From the NCBI GenBank assembly GCA_020635115.1, contig JACKAK010000002.1, positions 418,106 through 482,105 of the forward strand: DNA of 64,000 bases, given 5' to 3'. The notes under the pieces are model-generated. The model saw only the letters and a program-made list of their open reading frames with translations, was not told where the DNA came from and did not search any database. Below, one piece after another: positions 35,646 through 44,280 of this stretch (positions are counted from its first letter, which is position 1; every line of letters starts with the position of its first letter). Source of the DNA: Halobacteriovoraceae bacterium (GTDB lineage Bacteria > Bdellovibrionota > Bacteriovoracia > Bacteriovoracales > Bacteriovoracaceae). The position numbers and the translations under genes are program-made.

Positions 35646-36024
35646 ATAATGTACCTTGAAATCAGATCTCCATGTATATGGGATGAAACCTTAATTGGCA
35701 AGTAAAGAATGGCGTAATTTGCTATCCTTCTCTCTTTTATCTAAGGAGTGACAATTATAGGTTTCGTTAAATTTTAGGTAATAAGCGAAGGTGCAACGTA
35801 TATTTGGCGACTATAATTTGTGTCTAAAATACCCTAAGTTATTGAGACTAAAAGGTTCGAGTAATAATACTTGCTTTTATTTCAAAAAATACTCCAAATC
35901 CTGATTAAATAGTCTCAGGCAGAGGATTAAAAGATTTGTCCTGGGTCTTCTATTTGGACGTCCGCACTCTTTGTACGTATTGAAAAGGGATTTGAAAAAC
36001 TAAAACTATACAAAGGGTATTAAA
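35646..36024. other. 379-base intergenic stretch without a gene
   Basis: Apart from the tRNA promoter at its left end I see no coding frame, RNA family or clear repeat. It separates the tRNA gene from the two lipoprotein genes. An AAAGGGTATTAAA ribosome site marks its right end. A promoter for the lipoprotein pair should lie here, but I cannot pick one with confidence. Confidence 0.5.
35673..35701 (-). promoter_or_regulatory. probable promoter of tRNA-Pro
   Basis: On the minus strand TTGCCA (35696-35701) and TATACA (35673-35678) are separated by 17 bases and lie about 27 bases upstream of the mature tRNA 5' end. The match to the housekeeping consensus is 5 of 6 and 4 of 6. Confidence 0.5.
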
Positions 36025-36492
36025 ATGATGTCTGGCCTAGATGTAAAAAAATATTCAATCTTTTTTATTCTTGCTTTTTTTGGTTTGCTAAATTCATGTC
36101 AGGTTCAAAATGAAATAAATAGCTCAAAAAAGAAAAAGAATAATGTTTTTTTAACATCAGATGATAATACAGGGAAAAGTCAAGAAGCTGTTCCTGAAGC
36201 TCAAAGCATCGATCTTTGGTTAGAGGGCTGTCACCTTCAAATCATTAATATTGATTATGTTCAAGAGTTCAAAAGCGAAATAACTGAAGGCAACTATCCA
36301 AGTCCAATAGAACTGTGTGAAGACAGCGAATATAAAACTATGGCACTAGAAGTATATGATGAATTGATTGAAGTATTCTTAGTTGATACTAGTTTACTTT
36401 CTATTCAAGATAATGAGCTTATTGAAGATTTAATACAGGAAGCTTTACGAGAAACAGTTTGTACTTATAGACCAAATATTTGTGCTAACTAG
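36025..36492 (+). CDS. predicted lipoprotein, 155 aa, first of a related pair
   Basis: The signal peptide ends with lipobox LNSC (FILAFFGLLNSC), then comes a Lys-rich linker. The mature domain has Cys residues spread as in the next gene: SIDLWLEGCHLQ, PIELCEDSEYKTMALEVYDE and a terminal TVCTYRPNICAN. It has the same order of motifs as the 36499 gene, so the two are diverged tandem duplicates. The fold is unknown. ATG codons at 36025 and 36028 are both possible after AAAGGGTATTAA. Confidence 0.7.
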   Translation: MMSGLDVKKYSIFFILAFFGLLNSCQVQNEINSSKKKKNNVFLTSDDNTGKSQEAVPEAQSIDLWLEGCHLQIINIDYVQEFKSEITEGNYPSPIELCEDSEYKTMALEVYDELIEVFLVDTSLLSIQDNELIEDLIQEALRETVCTYRPNICAN

Positions 36493-36498
36493 GATGTC

Positions 36499-37224
36499 AT
36501 GATGAAAACAAATAAGTATTTAAAAGCATTTTCCAAAATTTTTATTTCAATAATACTTATATCTTGTCAGATGCAGGTTGAAAGTAAAAAAAATACGGAA
36601 TTAACTTTACCAATAAGCAATAAGGAAACTCCTAATCCTGAAGTTGAAAGAAAACTCACAGCAGTTGAGCTTGGACAGCAAGCACTTGAAGTTTGGTATG
36701 ATGAATGTTTGGGTGAACTTGAACTATCTGTGGGAGACAATTTAATCCAATACTGTGAAGATAATGATTTTACGACTAAAGCTCTCTTATATTACGATGA
36801 CCTTATTCATTCAGCACAAGACGCTAGTTATTTTGAAGGTCTATCTGATACAGAAATTTCAGTTGCTTTAAGAAGAATAAATGAAAGAGCTGTGGAGGAT
36901 TCATATTGTTATTACAGAGGAGAGAGATGTATAAATGGTTACCCTGATGGCCCATTTGATCCTATCGAAGCGTTTAAGGATTTTGATCCAAATGATGATG
37001 GTGATAATGATGAAGTTGATCCAGATACTGGATATGATGATGAGCAAGATATTACAATAATAATTAATATAATCTTTAACTTCGATTTTGATTCATCCTA
37101 TGGATCTTGTATTTATACTGATTATTTTGGAGAGACACAAATTATACCTAATGGTGGAACAACTTTGAGAATGGATGGGACAGAGTTGAATTGCATTAAC
37201 GGTTATTTGATTAGCGATTTTTAG
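36499..37224 (+). CDS. predicted lipoprotein, 241 aa, second of a related pair
   Basis: Signal peptide with lipobox LISC (KIFISIILISC). The domain matches its upstream neighbour: EVWYDECLGELEL with WLEGCHLQ, QYCEDNDFTTKALLYYDDLI with LCEDSEYKTMALEVYDELI, and DSYCYYRGERCIN with TVCTYRPNICAN. It then adds about 80 acidic residues (DPNDDGDNDEVDPDTGYDDE, possibly calcium-binding in character) and a further Cys pair. It lies 6 bases downstream of the first copy. Function unknown. Confidence 0.7.
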   Translation: MMKTNKYLKAFSKIFISIILISCQMQVESKKNTELTLPISNKETPNPEVERKLTAVELGQQALEVWYDECLGELELSVGDNLIQYCEDNDFTTKALLYYDDLIHSAQDASYFEGLSDTEISVALRRINERAVEDSYCYYRGERCINGYPDGPFDPIEAFKDFDPNDDGDNDEVDPDTGYDDEQDITIIINIIFNFDFDSSYGSCIYTDYFGETQIIPNGGTTLRMDGTELNCINGYLISDF

Positions 37225-37292
37225 TATTCTTTTTCTCTATATATAAGAATTTATACAACAGGAATGAAAAGTGATGAATTGTATTGACTGCT

Positions 37293-37313
37293 ATCAGATC
37301 TGACACTCGGGCA
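37293..37313 (+). repeat. left inverted repeat of the IS481-type element
   Basis: ATCAGATCTGACACTCGG and the next three bases match the reverse complement of 38554-38574 at 17 of 21 positions. It lies 65 bases beyond the transposase stop. Confidence 0.65.
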
Positions 37314-37377
37314 TTTTTGATCATTTTACTTTTAACTGTAAGATTTTATCAAAGTGTTCGTTCTTACTTATTTCCTT

Positions 37378-38459
37378 CTATATTATAACTGCTTTTTCAT
37401 CAAGCCCCCTTTGCAAATATGATGATAAATTTTTATCATTCCATTTTTTTATCCCCTCATTAAATGTTTCCATTGGAGTTCTTCCATTGCACATCTTACC
37501 CTGATGAGTTCTACTATTATTAAATTTATAAATAAATTCATCTAAGTCTGCTTGAAGCTGTTCAAGGGAATTATAAATTTTCTTCCTGAAGGCCACTTGG
37601 TAAAACTCATCTAATATCGTCCTATGAAAACGTTCACATATTCCATTAGTTTGTGGGTGTCTTGCTTTGGTTTTTGTGTGATCAATATCTTTTATGGCCA
37701 GATAGAGTTGATACTCATGCTCTTCTGCGCGTCCACAAAACTCTGTTCCTCGGTCAGTTAACATTCTTAGTATTGGGACATTTTTTTCATCAAAAAATGG
37801 AATTACTTTATCATTTAAAATATCTGCAGCACAAATTGCTGTCTTCATCTGATAAAGTTTTGCAAAAGAGACTTTCGAATATGTATCCACAACCGTTTGT
37901 TGATATATTCTTCCAACTCCTTTAATGGTTCCGACATAAAAAGTATCTTGAGAAACTAAATATCCAGGGTGATGAGTCTCAATTTCCCCATGTGCCTCCT
38001 TTTCAGTTTCTTTTTTCTCTAATGCTTTAAGCTGTGCCTCTGTTAAAACTTTTCCCTCCTTAGCGACGATTTTTTCAACGTTTTCAAGACGTTTTTTAAA
38101 AGTTTCCAAATTGTTTCTAATCCAAATTCCCCTCACTCCGGCACCTGAGATCGAAAGTACTTCGATTTTAGTTCATTAGATGCTCTCGTCTGTCCATACG
38201 CAGGTTCATCAAATGCTATTTGAATAACTGCTTTTTCTATCTCTGGTGCTGTACGATTTTTGAAATTCGGTGAATTTCTTGGTTTATCTAAAAGACCTTC
38301 AAGTCCACCCGTGGTTTTGGCCTCTTGGTAACGATAAAAGGTATCACGGGAAACTCCCATGATTTTGCACGCCTTACTGATATTATTTAATTCTGCAGCA
38401 AGGTTTAAAAGTCCTAGTTTGTTTTGTACTAATTTTGTTGTAACATTGACTGAAGTCAT
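37378..38459 (-). pseudogene. IS481-type transposase, broken by a frameshift
   Basis: The first part (38459 down to 38133) encodes 108 residues with a helix-turn-helix (NNISKACKIMGVSRDTFYRY) and LEGLLDKPRNSP. The second part (38136 down to 37378) begins RGIWIRNNLETFKKRL and carries the integrase core with TFYVGTIKGVG, LRMLTDRGTEFCGR, TKARHPQTNGICERFHR (the last D and E of DDE) and a C-terminal HQGKMCNGRTPMETF. In relatives this is one protein of about 345 residues. The join is near 38160, where one missing base after TCGAAG would restore ...VLSISGAGVRGIW. There is no slippery heptamer, so a mutation is more likely than programmed frameshifting. Confidence 0.8.
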
Positions 38460-38553
38460 TGAGATCTCCTTTGTTTAATTTTGTTTCTGATAAAATCAAA
38501 TTATAAAAGTTGATCTCAATGCTTTCAAATGTAAGGATATTTCCTACTTGATT

Positions 38554-38574
38554 TGTCGGAATGTCAGATATGAT
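38554..38574 (-). repeat. right inverted repeat of the IS481-type element
   Basis: Its reverse complement starts ATCATATCTGACATTCC and matches the left end at 17 of 21 positions. It lies about 95 bases upstream of the transposase start, which has a strong AAAGGAG ribosome site. Confidence 0.65.
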
Positions 38575-38752
38575 GCTTACTTATACAGATGAATGTCGCT
38601 CTTTCTTCCTGGTGTCAATTTTCATCTTCAAAAAAATTATAGTGGAGGCCTCTGAAACGTTGGAGTAAGAATTAAGGTAACTATTTCCATATGAATGTAA
38701 CCGCTTTTATTAACTGGCCCAATTTAACATCATTTCACTGGATAAAATTCGA

Positions 38753-40588
38753 TCAATGCGCTCCATTTTGCTTTTCATCATTCTGCCCATTTTCACCCTT
38801 ATAATAGTGTAATATCGAATTAATATTCTTCCTATCAACAGTGAGACTACTTTTATTGCTGGCCTTATCTCCCTCATCTCCTGATGTTTTTTTCACGAGG
38901 TTAAAATGTTCTGGGGAAACATCTGTAGATGCGGGATCTTGTGATTTACTAGGATCATAGGCAGAGTCTTTTAATTCGCGCTGAATAGACATGTAATTTC
39001 CGGTACTATTTTCTCCTCCTCCTATGGAAAGATAGCCTGAGACGATATTATTATAGTGAGCAAGTGCTTTATAATCATCACCCTTATTTTCAATTTCATT
39101 TCTAATGATTTCAAATTGATCATTGTCAATTGAATCTCCTTCATTCAATCCTAAAGTTTTCTTTTTAATTTTATTTTTAATCTCATCAAGAATTGCTTCC
39201 TTTTCAGCTTTATAATATGATTCAACTTTTTCCATTAATACCTTTGGATCGTCTCCAAATTTTTTAAAAAGCTTTTTGATTTCATCATCAGATCGTCCAT
39301 CTTTTTTGAGATATTCTACTACAGCTTCTTTATCATTTTTATCGACCTCTGCTATTTTACGTAGCTGTATCTTTGTTTTTAGCTTGGCCTCTAATTCCAT
39401 CTCTTTAAGTCTATCAACCATATAATCATTGCCGAGAATTTCTTTACATTCAGGAATTTCTTTTGCGGTTTTCGCATTTTGTTCTGCAGCTGCTTTGCAA
39501 GTATCTAATAACTTGATCTGTTTTTCTTTTAACTCATCAAATTTAGCGTTTTTTGCAACTTCATTGCTAGACAGAGAGGAGAGTTCGTCAAGCCCATCCT
39601 CATTATTTTCCCTTCCATAGTTATAGGAGTGAATATTGCTGGCCCCAACTCCAACCCCTCCTCTGGCAATATTTAGCATAAAATCAACTTCTCCAGCTAC
39701 ATCTAGATTGGTTCGAATTTCTTTGATTGTATTCACGACAGCACATGCTTTTTGATTTGAAATGTTATCTACTCCAGAATAATTCTCTCTCTTTTGACAA
39801 ATGAGTACAATATTAATCATACATTCATCCCAAATTGCAGCAGCTGTAGATTTAATATCCCCTGTTGGAGCTTTACAGCGATCAGAGGAAAATTTTGCAC
39901 TCACGTTTTGTAATGTTTCATCTGAACATTCTGTTTGTAAAAGTGAAATATTAAATTTTTTGTTAGAGTCTCTTTTTTTTGGATCACTTGTATCAGCATA
40001 TTTAAAATTGTTTTGAGGGTCAGCAAATAGGCAGTATGAGGAAATATTACTCAAAATCGCTTTCGTCATTGTTCCTATGTAGAGTTGATTAAAATTTTTA
40101 TGGTCGGTAATCTTAACTTGTCCAGCTTTTTTAAGGGCCTCTTGGTCACCATAAAACGCCTTTGCAATTTTATCTGAAAGATACTTATTAAGTTTATCAA
40201 AGTCTGGATCAGTAACGATTTCATGTCCAGGAATTGACGTATCATGAAAAGCAATTTGATCTTTTTGTTCACCGGTAGATGATGTGTTTTTCTCTTGAGA
40301 TTTTTTGTAAGAAAGATATTTTTTAATAATCGCTTCCAACTTGTCTCTTCCATTTAGATCAAGCAGCTGATAGATACAATTTTCTTGTGAATGTTCGACA
40401 TTCTGCTTAGTACAAACTTCATTCCATTTTTCTTCTGTAGCGCAATCATTTTCAACGAGTTTTTTTATTTCAGGATCTTTAACAAGCATCTGTTCAAGGG
40501 TGATTTCTTTAGGAACAGGAGGGCCTTCAAGTTCTGCTGAAGCTAGAGTTGAAATGATCATTAAAATTGAGAAAAAGATTACCCTCAT
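38753..40588 (-). CDS. exported protein of 611 aa, function unknown
   Basis: Signal peptide MRVIFFSILMIISTLASA, cut before ELEGPP. The mature protein is highly charged. Eleven Cys residues, two pairs of them closely spaced, lie in the first two thirds (NDCATEEKWNEVCTKQ, SSYCLFADPQN, DRCKAPTG, CMINIVLICQKR, CAVVNTIKE), and the C-terminal 250 residues are helical and rich in Lys/Glu (EAKLKTKIQLRKIAEVDKND). I recognise no family. It is probably periplasmic or secreted with disulfides. It starts about 100 bases downstream of the end of another exported-protein gene on the same strand. Confidence 0.65.
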   Translation of the reverse strand: MRVIFFSILMIISTLASAELEGPPVPKEITLEQMLVKDPEIKKLVENDCATEEKWNEVCTKQNVEHSQENCIYQLLDLNGRDKLEAIIKKYLSYKKSQEKNTSSTGEQKDQIAFHDTSIPGHEIVTDPDFDKLNKYLSDKIAKAFYGDQEALKKAGQVKITDHKNFNQLYIGTMTKAILSNISSYCLFADPQNNFKYADTSDPKKRDSNKKFNISLLQTECSDETLQNVSAKFSSDRCKAPTGDIKSTAAAIWDECMINIVLICQKRENYSGVDNISNQKACAVVNTIKEIRTNLDVAGEVDFMLNIARGGVGVGASNIHSYNYGRENNEDGLDELSSLSSNEVAKNAKFDELKEKQIKLLDTCKAAAEQNAKTAKEIPECKEILGNDYMVDRLKEMELEAKLKTKIQLRKIAEVDKNDKEAVVEYLKKDGRSDDEIKKLFKKFGDDPKVLMEKVESYYKAEKEAILDEIKNKIKKKTLGLNEGDSIDNDQFEIIRNEIENKGDDYKALAHYNNIVSGYLSIGGGENSTGNYMSIQRELKDSAYDPSKSQDPASTDVSPEHFNLVKKTSGDEGDKASNKSSLTVDRKNINSILHYYKGENGQNDEKQNGAH

Positions 40589-40689
40589 ATGCCTATCTTA
40601 TCGTATTATTGGATTAAATTGTTTAAGTATTAGTCTCTAGTTCTTAATGATGTGTGATTTTAGATAGTTGGCGTAGGAATTGGTTTTCA

Positions 40690-41760
40690 TCACTCTGCCA
40701 CATTATGAATGCCACAATTAAGTAGTGATTTTGAATACTTACCATATTTACCCTTTAATTTAAGACACTTATCCTTAGCTAAAGAGCAATCCCTTTCAAT
40801 CCCTAAAATTTCCTTAATAGAATATCTGATGTTTGAAAAGTAATCTTCATCCCTATAAAGGTTACAGTTCACTCCCTCGTCCCATGCAGTATCAATATAG
40901 TCACGAATATCAAACTTTTTATTCACTTTCCATTTATAGACAAATTTTAAGTCTGAGAATTTTTCAATTTCACGACCGAAAAACTGCTTTCCAGTGAAGA
41001 GGATTGTATCGATAATATGCTTTTCACAACCAATATAAGGTTCAGCGAAAAAATTTGAAAATGAACTTTTTAATGGATCTCTCCCGGTTTTTAAGACATC
41101 ATTCCAAAATCTCATTCCATTGAAATTTGCAACAAGATCAGCATGTGAATAGACTCCAGTTGTAATGAGTCCAAACTTTCCACTTTCTTTATCGATTCCC
41201 CAATTGACAGCACTTCCAAATTCCGGTGTCGACTCATTGTAGAATTCATCACTATCTAAATAGGCTATTTCAAAATAGCTTTTTCCTTCTGCAAAAAAAT
41301 GACCTAGCTTGTCTAGGCCTATAACCATTCCTCCAATATTAACTACACTACTTAAACCTTTCAGGTTAAGAGACATTCCCTGGAAAAAGTTAACATTACG
41401 ATACATTGAGTATTCTAGAGGAGTTTCTACTGTATAAGGATAAAGAAGATTTCTAAGTTTTGTATCTAATGAATATCCTTTCAAACCAATCGTTGTTTGA
41501 AATATTTTTTTTTCGAGAGCTTCATATAGATTTTCAGGATTGCAAAAATCACTTCTTCCTTCTAAATCTTCTTTATCTTCTTCTATTTCTGAATTTGCGA
41601 GCTCTACAGCTTGAGAAATCTTTTGATTGAAGTAATTATTGATGACATCAGTAGCGTCATCTAGTTCCATTACTTCTTCTCTGGTTGTAAAACTGTCTAT
41701 TTCAGCACATATGCCGTTTAAAGTAATGGAAAGTATGATGATGAGACCCAACTTATTCAT
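40690..41760 (-). CDS. exported protein of about 356 aa with DKLGHFF motif
   Basis: With the ATG at 41758-41760 the protein has a clean signal peptide (MNKLGLIIILSITLNGICA, cut before EIDSF). The same frame runs open to a TTG at 41844 with no ribosome site, which I judge less likely. The middle part has NIGGMVIGLDKLGHFFAEGK, reminiscent of membrane-associated proteins with a DKxxHF motif. Family unknown. Nine Cys residues lie in the mature protein. The palindrome GGGAAATATTTCCC stands immediately before this ATG. Confidence 0.6.
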   Translation of the reverse strand: MNKLGLIIILSITLNGICAEIDSFTTREEVMELDDATDVINNYFNQKISQAVELANSEIEEDKEDLEGRSDFCNPENLYEALEKKIFQTTIGLKGYSLDTKLRNLLYPYTVETPLEYSMYRNVNFFQGMSLNLKGLSSVVNIGGMVIGLDKLGHFFAEGKSYFEIAYLDSDEFYNESTPEFGSAVNWGIDKESGKFGLITTGVYSHADLVANFNGMRFWNDVLKTGRDPLKSSFSNFFAEPYIGCEKHIIDTILFTGKQFFGREIEKFSDLKFVYKWKVNKKFDIRDYIDTAWDEGVNCNLYRDEDYFSNIRYSIKEILGIERDCSLAKDKCLKLKGKYGKYSKSLLNCGIHNVAE

Positions 41761-41774
41761 GGGAAATATTTCCC
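41761..41774 (-). promoter_or_regulatory. palindrome next to the start codon of the 40690-41760 gene
   Basis: GGGAAATATTTCCC is a perfect 14-base palindrome that touches the ATG on the minus strand. The GGGA half could be the ribosome site, though far from the ATG. It might be a protein-binding site or a weak hairpin; with no loop bases a perfect hairpin cannot form, so a dimer-binding operator is the better reading. Confidence 0.3.
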
Positions 41775-41952
41775 ACGGCAGTGCAATAGTGGTCAAGGGA
41801 ATTGTCGCTAAAAGTAAATTTTTCCAACTTATTAATGACTGCAAGACTTAGCTATGTTAACACTTCTCAAGTCAAAATTTGTTGAGTTACTAAAAATAAT
41901 GAAACAAAAAAATTTTTTGATTCGTATCTTAAATAATTTACGTGAGGTCATG

Positions 41953-43701
41953 ATGTCATCAGTTAATACCAATGAAATTAAAAAAAGTATCATCGGAGAG
42001 TATAGGGAACTTACTGTTGCTGCTGTTCTTCTTGGCTTGATACAGGGAATTATCTTAAATATAGCTTTCGTCTATGCTGCTCTAAAGCTTGGATTTTCAA
42101 TTGGAGGAAGCACTGTTGCAGCAATTATGGGATATGCTCTTCTTAAAGGGATCCTTGGTAAAGGTACAAGTATTGAAAACAATATAAATCAAACCATCGC
42201 TTCAGGAATCAATACTGCTGGAACAGGTGTCGTTTTTACTTTGCCTGCCCTTTTTCTTTTAAATAAATCTTATCAAGAGGCCGGACTTGCTAGTCTTTCG
42301 TTTTCCCCATGGCCGTTTATTATTGCTGGAATTGCTGGATCATTTTTAGGTGTTGTCTTAATCATTCCTCTTAGAAAACAAATGATTGATCTTGATAGAC
42401 TTCGATTTCCAAGTGGAGTGGCCGTCACTTCAATCATTAGATCTGGTTCCTCTGGACTTGGAAAAGCTAAATTACTAGGTACCGGATTTTTAATAAGTGC
42501 AATCTGGAAAGTTCTATTGGACACAGGTGTATTTCCCGAAGAATTCAATTTTAGCTTTGGACTGCTCCCCGAATACTTATCTCCTTATGTCTACCTGTCC
42601 CTTATGAACTTAGCGGCAGGTCTTCTTGCTGGAAAAGGAGGATTGCCGTTTCTTGCAGGTGGAGTCCTTGCTTGGTGGGTGATTTCTCCGATGGCCGTTA
42701 ATTTTGGTTGGACTGAAGGAGTCGAAAAAAGCGCCGAAGTAGGGATGCTGTATGGAAAAATGATGAAACCACTGGGAATTGGGACATTGATCGGAGGAGC
42801 ACTTATGGGTGTGATCATGACTTTTCCTGCTATTAAAAGTGCACTACGCTCATTAATGATGGCCACTCAGACAGCTAAAACAGGAGGCAAGATTGTTGGG
42901 CATGATGAGATGCCATTTAATGTTCTAATTTATGGATTAGTTTTTTCAGTGATTCTCTTTTTTTGTGCTTCTTATATGATTGATGGTGTGACCTTTTTTC
43001 AGGCCCTGTTGGTTTCTATAGTAGGACCTCTTTGGCTGGGACTGGCCTCTCTCATTGTTGCTCAGGCCACAGGAATGACTGATATTTCTCCTATGTCGGG
43101 CATGGCCCTCATAACAGTCACAATTATCATGTTTCTACTTAACAAAAACATTGCCGCGGCCATGGTTGTTGCCGTTGCTGTTTGTGTGGCCATTGGACAG
43201 GCCGCAGATATGATGCAAGACCTTAAGACTGGATTTATGATTGGAGGTCGTCCCATAAAACAAGGAGCTGCTCAATTTGCCTTGACCTGGATTGGAGTTA
43301 TTATCTCTGTGGGCACAGTCTATGTTCTTTGGGAGTCTCCCACTAAGTTTGGGCCAGGTACCCCACTTCCAGCTCCTCAGGCAGGAGTTTTAATGGGGAT
43401 AATAAATGGACTAAAAGACGGCTCCGTACCTATAGATAAATATATATTAGGTGGAACGATAGGAGCAATATTGACATCTGCTCCTATGGCCGGACTTGGA
43501 GTTTTAATAGGGCTTGCCATGTATTTACCTTTTTCGATCACACTAGGGTATGGGATTGGTTGTCTAGCTCAAATGTTTCTTGAAAAGACAAAAGGCCCCG
43601 CATTTTGTGAACATAAACTCGTTCCCTTTGCTGCAGGACTAATTATTGGTGAGGCCTTAACAGGGGTTATTAGTGCATTTATTCAAATTCTTAAATCTTA
43701 A
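41953..43701 (+). CDS. OPT family oligopeptide/metal-chelate transporter
   Basis: A protein of about 582 residues with many membrane segments. It starts TNEIKKSIIGEYRELTVAAV, followed by GLIQGIILNIAFVYAALKLG and the conserved NQTIASGINTAGTGVVFTLPA. This is the bacterial type of the OPT family, which takes up peptides or metal-siderophore compounds in known members; the substrate here is unknown. The frame is open to 41854, but GTGAGG (41942-41947) points to ATG 41953 (or 41950). It is co-transcribed with a small membrane protein gene 13 bases downstream. Confidence 0.85.
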   Translation: MSSVNTNEIKKSIIGEYRELTVAAVLLGLIQGIILNIAFVYAALKLGFSIGGSTVAAIMGYALLKGILGKGTSIENNINQTIASGINTAGTGVVFTLPALFLLNKSYQEAGLASLSFSPWPFIIAGIAGSFLGVVLIIPLRKQMIDLDRLRFPSGVAVTSIIRSGSSGLGKAKLLGTGFLISAIWKVLLDTGVFPEEFNFSFGLLPEYLSPYVYLSLMNLAAGLLAGKGGLPFLAGGVLAWWVISPMAVNFGWTEGVEKSAEVGMLYGKMMKPLGIGTLIGGALMGVIMTFPAIKSALRSLMMATQTAKTGGKIVGHDEMPFNVLIYGLVFSVILFFCASYMIDGVTFFQALLVSIVGPLWLGLASLIVAQATGMTDISPMSGMALITVTIIMFLLNKNIAAAMVVAVAVCVAIGQAADMMQDLKTGFMIGGRPIKQGAAQFALTWIGVIISVGTVYVLWESPTKFGPGTPLPAPQAGVLMGIINGLKDGSVPIDKYILGGTIGAILTSAPMAGLGVLIGLAMYLPFSITLGYGIGCLAQMFLEKTKGPAFCEHKLVPFAAGLIIGEALTGVISAFIQILKS

Positions 43702-43714
43702 GTAGGTATGAAAT

Positions 43715-44263
43715 ATGAAAATGATAGGTGAAATTCTTTTTGGAATTGGATCAATAATAGCAATTTGTGCAGCAGCGAAGTTGCCTAAGCTTGGGGAGAC
43801 TTACCCTGATACGCTTGGGCCATTTTGGGTTGGAATTGTATTAGCAATCGCTGGCTCAATTGCTTGGCATTTAAGGGTTAAAAAAAGTATTCATGCAGAA
43901 CTTAATGAACATAAAAAATTAGGAACTTCACCTGCTGACTTTTTACACAGAGCACTTATTCAGGCAAAGGAACTTAAAAAAGAGATACATCATCTTTCTG
44001 AAAGTCAAATTTGTAAAAGAACTGATTTGATCTTAGAAAATGACATCGCTCCTTTTGTAGAGTTTAAACAGGCGCTCATCAATATGTATGGTATGTCTCA
44101 TGGGGTAGATATCCTTGCAAAAATGGCATTTGGAGAGCGGATGCTCAACAGGGTATGGTCAGCAGCATCTGATAAACATAAACCTGAAGCAACGAGTTCG
44201 CTCGATGAGGCCATTATGGCCATTGAATCTGCTGTAGAACATATTGATCAGTTGAGTCGTTAG
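43715..44263 (+). CDS. small membrane protein with cytoplasmic helical domain
   Basis: A 182-residue protein with two N-terminal membrane segments (residues about 4-20 and 36-50: IGEILFGIGSIIAICAAA, FWVGIVLAIAGSIAW) and a helical cytoplasmic tail (AELNEHKKLGTSPADFLHRA). Family unknown. It lies directly behind the OPT transporter gene, so it may assist it. The end overlaps a terminator at 44255. Confidence 0.65.
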   Translation: MKMIGEILFGIGSIIAICAAAKLPKLGETYPDTLGPFWVGIVLAIAGSIAWHLRVKKSIHAELNEHKKLGTSPADFLHRALIQAKELKKEIHHLSESQICKRTDLILENDIAPFVEFKQALINMYGMSHGVDILAKMAFGERMLNRVWSAASDKHKPEATSSLDEAIMAIESAVEHIDQLSR

Positions 44264-44280
44264 ATTTAACGATTATTTTT
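44255..44280 (+). terminator. probable terminator of the OPT transporter operon
   Basis: AGTCGTTA (44255-44262) pairs with TAACGATT (44267-44274): 7 Watson-Crick pairs and one G-U, with loop GATT, followed by ATTTTT. It overlaps the last codons of the 182-residue gene and ends in the last codons of the convergent array gene. Confidence 0.5.

Larger units (their letters stand above)
37293..38574 (-). mobile_element. IS481-type insertion sequence, about 1.28 kb
   Basis: The element is bounded by imperfect inverted repeats that match at 17 of 21 positions (left 37293-37313, right 38554-38574), with a shared core ATCTGACA-x-TC-x-G-x-CA. It holds one transposase gene on the minus strand. The three bases GCT flank both ends and could be a short target duplication, although that is weak evidence. 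It lies between the lipoprotein pair and an exported-protein gene. Confidence 0.7.

Noticed and set aside
38133..38160. Programmed -1 frameshifting in the IS481-type transposase.
   Set aside because: No slippery heptamer or downstream pseudoknot is visible, and relatives use one frame, so a simple mutation is more likely.
37290..38577. GCT on both sides of the IS element as a target site duplication.
   Set aside because: Three bases match too easily by chance, and IS481 duplications are usually longer; noted but not relied on.
38753..41760. Membership of the two exported proteins in the nine-gene family, because they lie near it and are also exported.
   Set aside because: Neither contains the G-x-[YHF]-x-[NT]-x-Q stretch or C-x5-C, and they are separated from the array by an operon in the opposite direction.
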